From: Desulfuromonadaceae bacterium
GTDB lineage: Bacteria; Desulfobacterota; Desulfuromonadia; Geobacterales; Pseudopelobacteraceae
NCBI GenBank assembly: GCA_028686145.1
Contig: JAQUCQ010000111.1
Coordinates: forward strand, 1 to 9,173
Length of the DNA: 9,173 bases
Direction of reading: 5' to 3'
Shown here: positions 1 to 7,383 of the stretch, in pieces
Layout: every line of letters begins with the position of its first letter
Numbering within the stretch: position 1 is the first letter of the stretch
Notes under the pieces: model-generated
Told to the model about the DNA's origin: nothing
Seen by the model: the letters and a program-made list of their open reading frames with translations, nothing else
Database searches by the model: none
Made by a program: the position numbers and the translations under genes

Positions 1-1613
1 GGTTACTCAGCTGTGGCACTTGGGAGACTATCCTGGCTACCAACACATACCCGGACGGTAGACGGGTCCCCTATGCCGATGTTTATGCTTCTTACAACAG
101 TGCTCAAGAAGAGATATACAGCAATTTCCTTATGGCACGAAAAAACAAGAACAGCAACGCTCTGTCACTGGATGATGAGATCAAGAACCTCTGGCGTTCT
201 GCTCGCTGGCTGCGCGATGATTCCTTGTATGAGGCGCTGACCCTGGAACACGGGAATCTTCCCTGGCGGCAATGGCCGCTGGAAGGAGAAGCTTCTCTGG
301 ACAGAGTGCTGTGCGCACCTCCATCAGGATTGGAAGCTGCCTGCATCCTTCGCCGCCATACGCTGGAAGTAAAATATGCCCCGATTCTGGAGCGGTATGC
401 CTTGATTCAGCAGCTTCTGCTTCGGCAGCACCTGGCTTTCCGGGAGCGCATGCAGGCTATGGGACTCAAGATTTACGGTGACGTGCAGGTAGGCTTCTCC
501 TTGTGTGATGTCTGGAGCCTGCAAAAGCTGCTGTTACATGATTACTTTATGGGAGCTCCACCTAGTCGGACCAATTCCGAAGGCCAGCCGTGGAGCTATC
601 AGGTTCTGGACCCCTCTCAATATCTGGATATCGAAGGCCGTCCCGGTCCGGTGCTTGATCTGGTTGCAGCACGACTGGGCAAGATGCTCTTCGAGTTTGA
701 CGGTCTGCGCCTGGATCATCCCCACGGATTGGTCTGCCCCTGGGTCTATCAGGCTGCCGATCCCGATGTTTACCACGCGGTACAGAATGGAGCGCGGCTT
801 TTTTCCTCACCCGATCTGGCTGACCATCCCGCTCTTGCCCGCCACGCCATTGTGAATCCGAACCAGCTTAACCGTGATCGGCACCGTTATGCCGACGACT
901 GGGTACGTGATCTCACCTCCGAACAGGAGAATCGTTATGCTTTGATTATGGATGCTCTTATGGAACAGGTGCTTGCTCATGGCCGGCGCAAGGAGGATAT
1001 CCTCTGCGAAGTGCTGTCAACCGAACCACTTCCGCTTCGTCAAGTGCGCCTTCGACACGGACTGGGGCGCTTCCGGGTGACGCAGAAAGCTGATCTGGAC
1101 AATCCCGGGGACGTCTATCGTAGCGAAAACGCCCAGGACAGGGACTGGATAATGGTGGGTAACCACGATACGCCAACTATCTGGCGTCTTGCAAAGGCTT
1201 GGCAGGGAAAAGAGGAAGGAAGGAAGCAGGCTCTTTACCTTGCCTGCCGATTGCATCCGGAAGACCCCGGCACCCTGGCGGCGTCGCTGGCTGCGGATCC
1301 GCGTCGGTTGGCGCACGCCAAGATGGCAGAGCTTTTTCTGAGCCCTGCCCGCCATGTGATGATTTTTTTTGCCGACCTTTTGGGACTGGAGGAAAACTAC
1401 AACAAGCCGGGAATACAGGATGTTGACAACTGGACCCTGCGGGTTCCGCAGGATTTTTCCCATCGTTATGAAGAGGGTAAAAAGCGGGGAGCAGTACTAA
1501 ACCTGCATGCAGTGCTTGCCTTGGCTCTGCGTGCTCGACCGGACATTGTCTGCCCGGACCTCATTGACCGACTGGAAACCGAGGCAGGTTGGACTATCGA
1601 CTCAGGATACTAA
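1..1613 (+). CDS. malQ: 4-alpha-glucanotransferase (GH77, amylomaltase/MalQ-like), 5' end outside window
   Basis: A GH77 enzyme transfers alpha-1,4-glucan segments between malto-oligosaccharides (disproportionation) in the cytoplasm. The frame is open from base 3, giving 536 residues in the window. The first in-frame ATG (132) has no suitably spaced Shine-Dalgarno, and the residues before it (RVPYADVYASYN...EEIYSNF) align with a helix found before the WLRDYALY-type motif in known amylomaltases, so I take 132 as internal and the true start as upstream. Visible motifs: WLRDDSLYEAL, GDVQVGFSLCDVW, GLRLDH with the nucleophile Asp (codon 714-716), ILCE with the acid/base Glu (1008-1010), GNHDTPT with the third Asp (1167-1169), and a C-terminal NYNKPG...NWTLRVP. 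Oddities: nucleophile to acid/base is 98 residues, versus 47 in Thermus amylomaltase, and the usual EDLG after the Glu is EVLS. It lies 102 bases before treS-mak on the same strand, consistent with a shared operon. The family call is firm; exact substrate preference is not shown. Confidence 0.9.
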   Translation, partial: LLSCGTWETILATNTYPDGRRVPYADVYASYNSAQEEIYSNFLMARKNKNSNALSLDDEIKNLWRSARWLRDDSLYEALTLEHGNLPWRQWPLEGEASLDRVLCAPPSGLEAACILRRHTLEVKYAPILERYALIQQLLLRQHLAFRERMQAMGLKIYGDVQVGFSLCDVWSLQKLLLHDYFMGAPPSRTNSEGQPWSYQVLDPSQYLDIEGRPGPVLDLVAARLGKMLFEFDGLRLDHPHGLVCPWVYQAADPDVYHAVQNGARLFSSPDLADHPALARHAIVNPNQLNRDRHRYADDWVRDLTSEQENRYALIMDALMEQVLAHGRRKEDILCEVLSTEPLPLRQVRLRHGLGRFRVTQKADLDNPGDVYRSENAQDRDWIMVGNHDTPTIWRLAKAWQGKEEGRKQALYLACRLHPEDPGTLAASLAADPRRLAHAKMAELFLSPARHVMIFFADLLGLEENYNKPGIQDVDNWTLRVPQDFSHRYEEGKKRGAVLNLHAVLALALRARPDIVCPDLIDRLETEAGWTIDSGY

Positions 1614-1702
1614 TGTGCCACTATACCGATATACAACGGAAACGCGGTAAAGTTTCTGAAACTACTCTGACTCAGACTGTCTCACAAGCCTTGATCATCA
1701 TC

Positions 1703-1707
1703 AGGAG
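1703..1707 (+). promoter_or_regulatory. Ribosome binding site of treS-mak
   Basis: AGGAG lies 8 bases before the ATG at 1716. It fixes the start of the trehalose synthase-maltokinase fusion. The preceding 102-base gap (1614-1715) holds no gene, and I see no clear terminator or sigma-70 promoter in it, so read-through from the GH77 gene is plausible. Confidence 0.75.
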
Positions 1708-1715
1708 ATTTAACT

Positions 1716-4700
1716 ATGCGCCATGAAGATTCCATCCTTGAGGACAATCCTTTCTGGTACCGGGATGCCATTATTTATCAGTTGCATATTAAGGCATTCT
1801 CCGATTCCAGCGCCAATGGTTTTGGTGATTTCCGCGGATTGATTGAGAAGCTTGACTACTTGCATCAGCTTGGCATTACAGCGATCTGGTTGCTTCCTTT
1901 TTATCCATCCCCACAGCGGGATGACGGATACGATATATCCGACTACTATACCGTCAATCCAAACTACAACACCCTCCGGGAATTCAAACAGCTGCTTCGC
2001 TCCGCCCACAGTCGCGGTATCCGGATAATCACTGAACTGGTGCTTAATCACACTTCGGACCAGCACCCCTGGTTCCAGCGTGCCCGTCTGGCCAAGCCAG
2101 GATCTGTGCATCGAGACTACTACGTCTGGAGCGACACTCCGGAGAAGTACCGTGAAACACGCATTATTTTTCAAGACTTTGAGACGTCCAACTGGACCTG
2201 GGATCCGATCGCAAAAGCCTATTTCTGGCATCGTTTCTATTCCCATCAGCCGGATCTCAATTTTGACAATCCGAAAGTACAATCTGAAATGCTGCGGGTT
2301 ATTGACTTTTGGATGAGCTTGGGGGTCGACGGTGTTCGTCTTGACGCCGTTCCATATCTGTTCGAAAGGGAAGGTACAAATTGCGAAAATCTCCCTGAGA
2401 CCCATGATTTTCTCAAGAAGCTGCGGACTCATCTGGATAGTTCATTTAAAAACCGAATGCTGCTTTCAGAAGCAAACCAGTGGCCGGAAGATGCTGCAGC
2501 TTATTTTGGCGATGGCGATGAAAGTAATATGGCTTTTCATTTTCCGCTTATGCCTCGTATGTTCATGGCTATCGAAATGGAAGACCGCTTTCCGATTGTC
2601 GACATTCTCGACCAGACGCCGGCAATACCTGAAGGGTGCCAGTGGGCCATATTTCTGCGCAATCATGACGAATTGACTCTGGAGATGGTGACCGATGAAG
2701 AGCGGGACTATATGTACCGGGTATATGCCTCAGATCCGCGGGCACGTATTAATCTCGGCATCCGCCGCAGATTGGCCCCCCTGATGGGTAACAATCGCCG
2801 CAAAATAGAACTTATGAACATGCTGCTTTTTTCTATGCCGGGAACGCCCATCATCTACTATGGCGATGAAATAGGTATGGGTGACAACTACTTCCTGGGC
2901 GATCGAAACGGAGTTCGCACTCCCATGCAGTGGAACCAGGATCGAAACGCCGGTTTCTCCAGAGCTAGCCCCCAAAAACTGTTTTCACCGGTCATTATCG
3001 AAGCGGAGTACCACTATGAATCTGTCAACGTAGAGAACCAGGAACGCAACTCTTCGTCCCTCCTTTGGTGGATGCGGCGCACAATCGCCATGCGCAAGCG
3101 CTTTAAGGCCTTCGGCTGTGGCACTCTGGACGTAATGCCGTCAGATAACCCGAAAGTTTTGACCTTTATCCGAAGCTTTGAAAATGAAAGAATTTTGGTG
3201 GTCATTAATCTCTCTCGTTTTGCGCAGACAGTCACTGTTGACCTTTCCCGCTACGCCGGTATGATTCCCGAAGAGGTCTTCAGCCATAACCGCTTTCCAA
3301 TAATCCAGGAGACACGCTACCACTTTACTCTGGGATCATATGACTATTTCTGGTTTGCGCTGAAAAGTACCGAAGCGAGCTCCGAAGCATGCGATGACGA
3401 ATGCATGAAATTGAAGCTGAGGGGAGGGCAGCCCTGGTGGGATGTTCTGAAAGGCAAGACCGGAGAGTTGTTGTGCAATAATGTCATGCCTCGCTACCTG
3501 CAGCGCGTCTTTTGGTTTATCGGCAAGGGGCGCATCATCAGGCAGATCAGCGTAATTGACAGCTGCCAGTTGAGACAGGATGATCAGCTGTTTTTACTTG
3601 CATTCATCAAGGTAACCTACACCGAGTGGGATCCGGAAATTTATCAGATTCCCATGACCTGGCTTTCCAGCGAACAGGTACAGGCTATGACGGAACGGCA
3701 TCCGCTGGCAACCATTACAGCCCTTGCGCTTGGAGATGCTCCGGGTGTGCTGTGCGATGCAATCTACTTTGAAGAATTCCGGGCTCTCCTTTTTGAGTTG
3801 ATGAGCGACCGATCAAAAGTGCATGGTACAAACGGCTCCCAACTAGTCGGTCAACGAGGCAGCGGTATATCGAAATCAGTCCTTCCCAGAACAGATCTTT
3901 TTCCCAGCAGGGTTGCCACGGTGGTTCAGAACAATACCAGTATTCTATACGGTGACCGGATGCTCTTTAAAATGTACCGCAAACTGGAAGACGGGATCAA
4001 CCCGGAGCCTGAAATACTCCGCTTTCTGGCTGGGAAAAGCAAATTCCGCCATGTGCCGACTTATGCGGGGAAAATAGAATACCATGCAGCCAGCGGCAAA
4101 GAGTATGATATCGGAGTCCTACAATCATACATTTCTTGTCACGGTGATGCTTGGCGCAACACTTTGACGAGTCTTGCACAGTTTGTGGAACACCTGCTTT
4201 CAAACAAGCAGGACCTGCCAAAACTCCCAGCCACACTTCCGACACTTCTTGACGTTGTAGACAGCGGCATTCCTGACCAGTTTCGTGAACTTGTGCGAGG
4301 ACTGCATCTGGAAATGGCCCTGCTGCTTGGCCGACGCACGGCAGAAATGCATCGGACCCTGGCCACCAGCTCAAAAGACGACACTTGGAGCATGGAAGCG
4401 TTTTCCACCCTCTACCAGCGCTCCATATTCCAATCCATGCGGGGACTGGTGAAGAAAAACTTCCAGATGCTGGGGGCTAATATTCAGCTCCTGCCTGATG
4501 ACGGACAACGCAGGGCCATTCGGGTGTTGTCCATGGAAAAAGACATCATTGCCTGTTTGCACAAAATTACCGGTCATCGCCTTTCTGCCATGAAGTGCCG
4601 GATTCACGGCGATTTGCATCTGGGCCAGGCGCTTTTTACCGGTAAAGATTTCGTCTTTATCGATTTTGAAGGCGAACCGGCTCATTCGTTGAGTGAACGG

Positions 4701-5060
4701 CGACTGAAACGCTCTCCGCTGCGGGATGTAGCCGGCATGCTGCATTCTGTCCACTACGCTGCCATGACAACGCTCGTTAATCACGGCAGCAGCCATCCTG
4801 ATGACATATCTCTACTCGAGCCCTGGCTTGAAGCGTGGTACATTTATGTGAGCGGTTCTTACCTTAAAGCATACCTTCATGCGATGAAAAACTCCCCGTT
4901 AGTTCCTGTTGACAGATCGGAACTGACGGTTATGCTGCGCTGCTTCCTGATTCAGAAGATGGTTCAGGAACTGGGATACGAGTTGAACAACCGCCCTGAA
5001 AAGGTTGATATTACATTACGGGGAATTGAAATGTTGATGAAAGAATGCAGTTATTCATGA
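1716..5060 (+). CDS. treS: Trehalose synthase / maltokinase fusion protein
   Basis: A bifunctional cytoplasmic enzyme of 1,114 residues. Residues 1 to about 550 are a GH13 trehalose synthase (maltose alpha-D-glucosyltransferase) that interconverts maltose and trehalose. Motifs seen: ITELVLNHTSDQHPWF, GVRLDAVPYL with nucleophile D210, SEANQWPED with acid/base E252, RNHDE with D318, and the TreS-typical YYGDEIGMGDN and DRNGVRTPMQW. The 42-residue nucleophile to acid/base spacing equals that of mycobacterial TreS. Residues about 565-700 match the N-cap of maltokinases. Residues about 730-1110 are the aminoglycoside-phosphotransferase-like kinase that makes maltose 1-phosphate from maltose and ATP: LFKMYRKL (K752), catalytic HGDLHLGQ (D966) and IDFEGEP (D983, E985). 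Both halves look intact. TreS-Mak fusions are a known architecture feeding the GlgE glucan pathway; no glgE is visible here. The gene follows GH77 after 102 bases and converges on the CBS-DUF294 gene 52 bases away. Confidence 0.95.
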   Translation: MRHEDSILEDNPFWYRDAIIYQLHIKAFSDSSANGFGDFRGLIEKLDYLHQLGITAIWLLPFYPSPQRDDGYDISDYYTVNPNYNTLREFKQLLRSAHSRGIRIITELVLNHTSDQHPWFQRARLAKPGSVHRDYYVWSDTPEKYRETRIIFQDFETSNWTWDPIAKAYFWHRFYSHQPDLNFDNPKVQSEMLRVIDFWMSLGVDGVRLDAVPYLFEREGTNCENLPETHDFLKKLRTHLDSSFKNRMLLSEANQWPEDAAAYFGDGDESNMAFHFPLMPRMFMAIEMEDRFPIVDILDQTPAIPEGCQWAIFLRNHDELTLEMVTDEERDYMYRVYASDPRARINLGIRRRLAPLMGNNRRKIELMNMLLFSMPGTPIIYYGDEIGMGDNYFLGDRNGVRTPMQWNQDRNAGFSRASPQKLFSPVIIEAEYHYESVNVENQERNSSSLLWWMRRTIAMRKRFKAFGCGTLDVMPSDNPKVLTFIRSFENERILVVINLSRFAQTVTVDLSRYAGMIPEEVFSHNRFPIIQETRYHFTLGSYDYFWFALKSTEASSEACDDECMKLKLRGGQPWWDVLKGKTGELLCNNVMPRYLQRVFWFIGKGRIIRQISVIDSCQLRQDDQLFLLAFIKVTYTEWDPEIYQIPMTWLSSEQVQAMTERHPLATITALALGDAPGVLCDAIYFEEFRALLFELMSDRSKVHGTNGSQLVGQRGSGISKSVLPRTDLFPSRVATVVQNNTSILYGDRMLFKMYRKLEDGINPEPEILRFLAGKSKFRHVPTYAGKIEYHAASGKEYDIGVLQSYISCHGDAWRNTLTSLAQFVEHLLSNKQDLPKLPATLPTLLDVVDSGIPDQFRELVRGLHLEMALLLGRRTAEMHRTLATSSKDDTWSMEAFSTLYQRSIFQSMRGLVKKNFQMLGANIQLLPDDGQRRAIRVLSMEKDIIACLHKITGHRLSAMKCRIHGDLHLGQALFTGKDFVFIDFEGEPAHSLSERRLKRSPLRDVAGMLHSVHYAAMTTLVNHGSSHPDDISLLEPWLEAWYIYVSGSYLKAYLHAMKNSPLVPVDRSELTVMLRCFLIQKMVQELGYELNNRPEKVDITLRGIEMLMKECSYS

Positions 5061-5067
5061 CAAAATC

Positions 5068-5105
5068 CATCTCATTCCAAAATAAGTATGATACGGCATG
5101 AGATG
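5068..5105. repeat. 8-bp inverted repeat in the convergent gap
   Basis: CATCTCAT (5068-5075) and ATGAGATG (5098-5105) are perfect inverse complements separated by 22 bases. They sit in the 52-base gap between the converging stops of treS-mak and the CBS-DUF294 gene. The stem is short and not GC-rich, and there is no T-tract, so this is at best a weak bidirectional transcript end and may be chance. Confidence 0.25.
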
Positions 5106-5112
5106 AAAACAT

Positions 5113-6552
5113 TCAAAGCGTCTGTTGTCCCATGTGGAACTGCCGCTGCAGTAGTCCCTGAAATGAGCGGACCATTTCAAAAGCTGCCCGCAACTGTTCT
5201 TGTTCCATACGGTTTAGCCGCTCAAGGGTAATCCGGTTATCCGGCTCCCGGTTATCCCGAATTGCATTTACCTGCGTATGCAGACGGAAGTAAACCAGCG
5301 TATCGAATGCCGCCATCAGATCTTCGGCGACATCTTTATCAAACTTGCCTGCCAGCACCAGTTTCTCCAGACGATTCCAGGTGCTGTTTTCCAGTATTCC
5401 TTCAGATAGGGAAAGAATTTTAATACCTTCGGTGATGGCAAAAATCCCTGCTTTTTTTATATCCACTTTCCCGGCATGTTCTCCTTTTTCTGTCTTGATT
5501 CTGCCGAACCAGCCGAGCGGGACGATGAAGCGAAGCATGTTTGCGATCATGTGTCCGATAAACACTTGGTCCATCATCAGTCGTCCGCTTACATGATCCT
5601 TTAGTTCTTTCACCAGAGAGTGGTCGCCATCCAGAAAACGCAAGTCTGAGAACATGCTGACATTGAGGATGTTTTCCGGTGTCGGGGTTGTGAACCAGAT
5701 ATCCAACTCACTTCTCCACTGACTGAGGCTGCGCCGCCACGGATCATTTTTTGCCATGATGCCGCCGGGGCAGGGCGGGACCCCTGTGGAGATCAAAGCG
5801 TCTATCAGCACCTGGCTGAACTCCTTCAGATACATTACTTCTGGCGGTTTGAGTTCGTCGGCATAGACCAGGGCATTGTCCTGATCTGTCGTGAGAGTCT
5901 GTTCTCCACGCCCTTCACTCCCGAGCACTACAAAGGCGAAGTTGTCCGGAAGAAATGTAAAATCACCGCTGCGTAAAATGTGGATCAGACGTAGCTGTAT
6001 CCGGTCGTTCAAGTGCGCGATCAGACGTACCAGGTCCCGTATTCTTACGCCGGTGCCGATCAGGTGTCCGACCAGGCTCTGTACCTGTTGATGAAGAGCT
6101 TTTAAATCCTTCACGGTACGTGCTTCTTCGATTTTCCGCACCAGTTGCTGGGGAGAGCGGCTCTGGATCTGCAGAAGATCCGAATCAGTTATTATCCCTG
6201 TCAGTCTGCCGGACCGGTTGGTTACCACCAGTCGGTGAATCCTGTGTCGGGAAAGCAAGTGGAGCGCCTCGAAAAGGAATTCTTCCTCATCAATGGTAAT
6301 AATGGGAGAGTTCATCACCTCCTTCACCGTCAGTGCCAGTGGATTAAGACCTTGTGCTACCACCTTGTTGCGCATATCCCGGTCGGTTAGAATGCCGAAG
6401 AGTGTTTCCTCCTCACAGACAACTAGACTCGATATGTTGTTACGGCGCATAAGTGCCGCACATTCAACCAGCCGGTCATCAGGTTTACATGTAATCACGT
6501 CACGGCGGCAATAACTGCCAACATGCAAAAATAGAGCGTTCAAATCATGCAT
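5113..6552 (-). CDS. Two CBS domains plus DUF294 (GlnD-like) nucleotidyltransferase
   Basis: A 479-residue predicted cytoplasmic signalling protein. Residues about 12-68 and 78-135 are a CBS pair, each ending in the canonical adenosine-nucleotide contact motif (GILTDRD at 53-59, GIITDSD at 119-125). Residues about 150-300 form a nucleotidyltransferase fold with GSEGR (211-215) and TDQDN (222-226); D223 and D225 are the probable metal ligands. Residues about 325-470 match the helical DUF294 C-terminal, putative substrate-binding, domain. Family knowledge: relatives often add an N-terminal cyclic-nucleotide-binding domain, which is absent here because the protein begins almost directly with CBS1. 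The start is supported by GAGGT (complement of 6559-6563), six bases before the ATG. By family resemblance it may nucleotidylate a partner protein or small molecule under control of adenine nucleotides; the substrate is unknown. It converges on treS-mak and diverges from the lipoprotein gene. Confidence 0.88.
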   Translation of the reverse strand: MHDLNALFLHVGSYCRRDVITCKPDDRLVECAALMRRNNISSLVVCEEETLFGILTDRDMRNKVVAQGLNPLALTVKEVMNSPIITIDEEEFLFEALHLLSRHRIHRLVVTNRSGRLTGIITDSDLLQIQSRSPQQLVRKIEEARTVKDLKALHQQVQSLVGHLIGTGVRIRDLVRLIAHLNDRIQLRLIHILRSGDFTFLPDNFAFVVLGSEGRGEQTLTTDQDNALVYADELKPPEVMYLKEFSQVLIDALISTGVPPCPGGIMAKNDPWRRSLSQWRSELDIWFTTPTPENILNVSMFSDLRFLDGDHSLVKELKDHVSGRLMMDQVFIGHMIANMLRFIVPLGWFGRIKTEKGEHAGKVDIKKAGIFAITEGIKILSLSEGILENSTWNRLEKLVLAGKFDKDVAEDLMAAFDTLVYFRLHTQVNAIRDNREPDNRITLERLNRMEQEQLRAAFEMVRSFQGLLQRQFHMGQQTL

Positions 6553-6568
6553 TGAAATACCTCAGACC

Positions 6569-6597
6569 TGTTCATTTCGTAAAGGTTGGGTTATAAT
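6569..6597 (+). promoter_or_regulatory. Candidate sigma-70 promoter of the lipoprotein gene
   Basis: A perfect TATAAT (6592-6597) lies in the 111-base divergent spacer. At 17-base spacing the -35 position reads TGTTCA (6569-6574), which matches the consensus at only three of six positions. Transcription would begin near 6604, giving a leader of about 60 bases. A 7-bp inverted repeat, TAAAGGT (6580-6586) and ACCTTTA (6622-6628), brackets the -10 box and could be an operator or chance. I could not pick a convincing promoter for the opposing CBS-DUF294 gene. Confidence 0.5.
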
Positions 6598-6651
6598 AGA
6601 AAACATTTGGAACACAGGCACACCTTTAATGCCATAACAAACTTTATTACT

Positions 6652-6657
6652 GAGGAG
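6652..6657 (+). promoter_or_regulatory. Ribosome binding site deciding the lipoprotein start
   Basis: GAGGAG lies six bases before the ATG at 6664. A longer open frame begins at an ATG at 6586, but that would overlap the TATAAT box and place extra residues before a complete signal peptide. The 6664 start is therefore chosen. Confidence 0.85.
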
Positions 6658-6663
6658 ACAGTC

Positions 6664-7287
6664 ATGAAATCAATACCCAGCAGGTTTACACTGATTCAGT
6701 TTGTTATTCTTGTCGCGCTTGCCAGCACCATGCTTCTAGGTGGCTGCGCTCGCTATGCCCGCACGGTGAATACGTTCTACGATCCTTCAGCGACGGTTCG
6801 AAGCGGCAGTGGGAACATATATGTCATTATCCCGGAAAACCAGACGACACAATCATCGGATGTCAAATGGGTGCTCGGGAATGTCAAAAATGATGACAAC
6901 AAGAATATCGACAATGTGTACAGTTCCCGTTCTCCGGCAGAAATCATCCAGGCAGCATTCAGCCTGGAGTTTCAGAAGGCTGGATATACGGTTATACCGG
7001 CCACAAAGCGGACCGGAACGGAAGAACGGGTACTTGACCTTACCACATCAAAGATTGAGCTGGAACAAATCTCCGATGTGATGGATATCAAGGCAAAATG
7101 CCGGGTGCTGGTTGGAGTGGATGTGTTCAAAAACGGTCAACTGATCAAACGGCTTCAATATGAGGCAACTTCATCGAAGACCGACATCAAGGATCGTGAC
7201 CTGCTTGCTGAAAGTGTGCTGCAAGAATCACTAAAGTCGATCATGAAGCAAGCCGTGCCGGAACTGCAAGGCATATTGAGTCATTAA
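6664..7287 (+). CDS. Putative outer-membrane lipoprotein of unknown function
   Basis: A 207-residue protein beginning with a lipoprotein signal peptide: positively charged start (K2, R7), a hydrophobic stretch at about 10-25, and lipobox LGGC with the acylated cysteine at C28. Residue +2 is Ala rather than Asp, which by the E. coli sorting rule favours the outer membrane. The mature part has alternating beta-like stretches and a segment reading EFQKAGYTVIPA followed by predicted strands and a C-terminal helical segment. This outline recalls small periplasmic-facing lipoproteins such as YajG or LptE-like proteins, but that is inference from pattern and I do not recognise a specific family. The gene appears monocistronic: its own candidate promoter lies upstream and a strong hairpin terminator follows 37 bases after the stop. 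It is divergent from the CBS-DUF294 gene. Confidence 0.85.
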   Translation: MKSIPSRFTLIQFVILVALASTMLLGGCARYARTVNTFYDPSATVRSGSGNIYVIIPENQTTQSSDVKWVLGNVKNDDNKNIDNVYSSRSPAEIIQAAFSLEFQKAGYTVIPATKRTGTEERVLDLTTSKIELEQISDVMDIKAKCRVLVGVDVFKNGQLIKRLQYEATSSKTDIKDRDLLAESVLQESLKSIMKQAVPELQGILSH

Positions 7288-7320
7288 CAGAAGCAATGTC
7301 GCATCATGGTATCAGCTAGA

Positions 7321-7356
7321 TAGAGGGCGTCTTTTAAAAAGGCGCCCTTTATTGTT
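7321..7356 (+). terminator. Rho-independent terminator after the lipoprotein gene
   Basis: AGGGCGTCTTTT (7324-7335) pairs with AAAAGGCGCCCT (7337-7348), allowing one G-T wobble. A few outer pairs can extend the stem to 7321 and 7351. In practice the innermost T-A pairs would open to form the loop. A T-rich tract (TTTATTGTTG) follows on the + strand. Read on the - strand the same hairpin lacks a good T-run (CTCTATCT), so it would end the converging liv operon only weakly. Confidence 0.85.
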
Positions 7357-7383
7357 GTGGCACAGTCTGATTTACCGTTTGAT

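Noticed and set aside
132..134. ATG at 132 as the start of the GH77 gene
   Set aside because: There is no suitably spaced Shine-Dalgarno, and the frame stays open to the window edge with residues that fit the GH77 N-terminal region. The gene is treated as 5'-truncated.
1017..1463. 148-residue open frame on the - strand inside the GH77 gene
   Set aside because: It is antisense to the region carrying the third catalytic Asp, has no protein-like motif, and no supporting start signal was noted.
1614..1715. Promoter or regulatory RNA between the GH77 gene and treS-mak
   Set aside because: No credible -35/-10 pair or stable hairpin was seen by eye; only the TGATCA palindrome and the treS Shine-Dalgarno stand out.
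1710..2432. 240-residue open frame on the - strand inside treS-mak
   Set aside because: It lies wholly opposite the conserved TreS catalytic domain, has no recognisable motif, and is best explained as a shadow of that gene's codon use.
5061..5112. Intrinsic terminator between the converging treS-mak and CBS-DUF294 genes
   Set aside because: Only an 8-bp stem with a 22-base loop and no T-tract is present, which is too weak to call a terminator.
6586..6663. Upstream extension of the lipoprotein to the ATG at 6586
   Set aside because: It would start ahead of the TATAAT box and put extra residues before a complete signal peptide; the ATG at 6664 has a strong GAGGAG at proper spacing.
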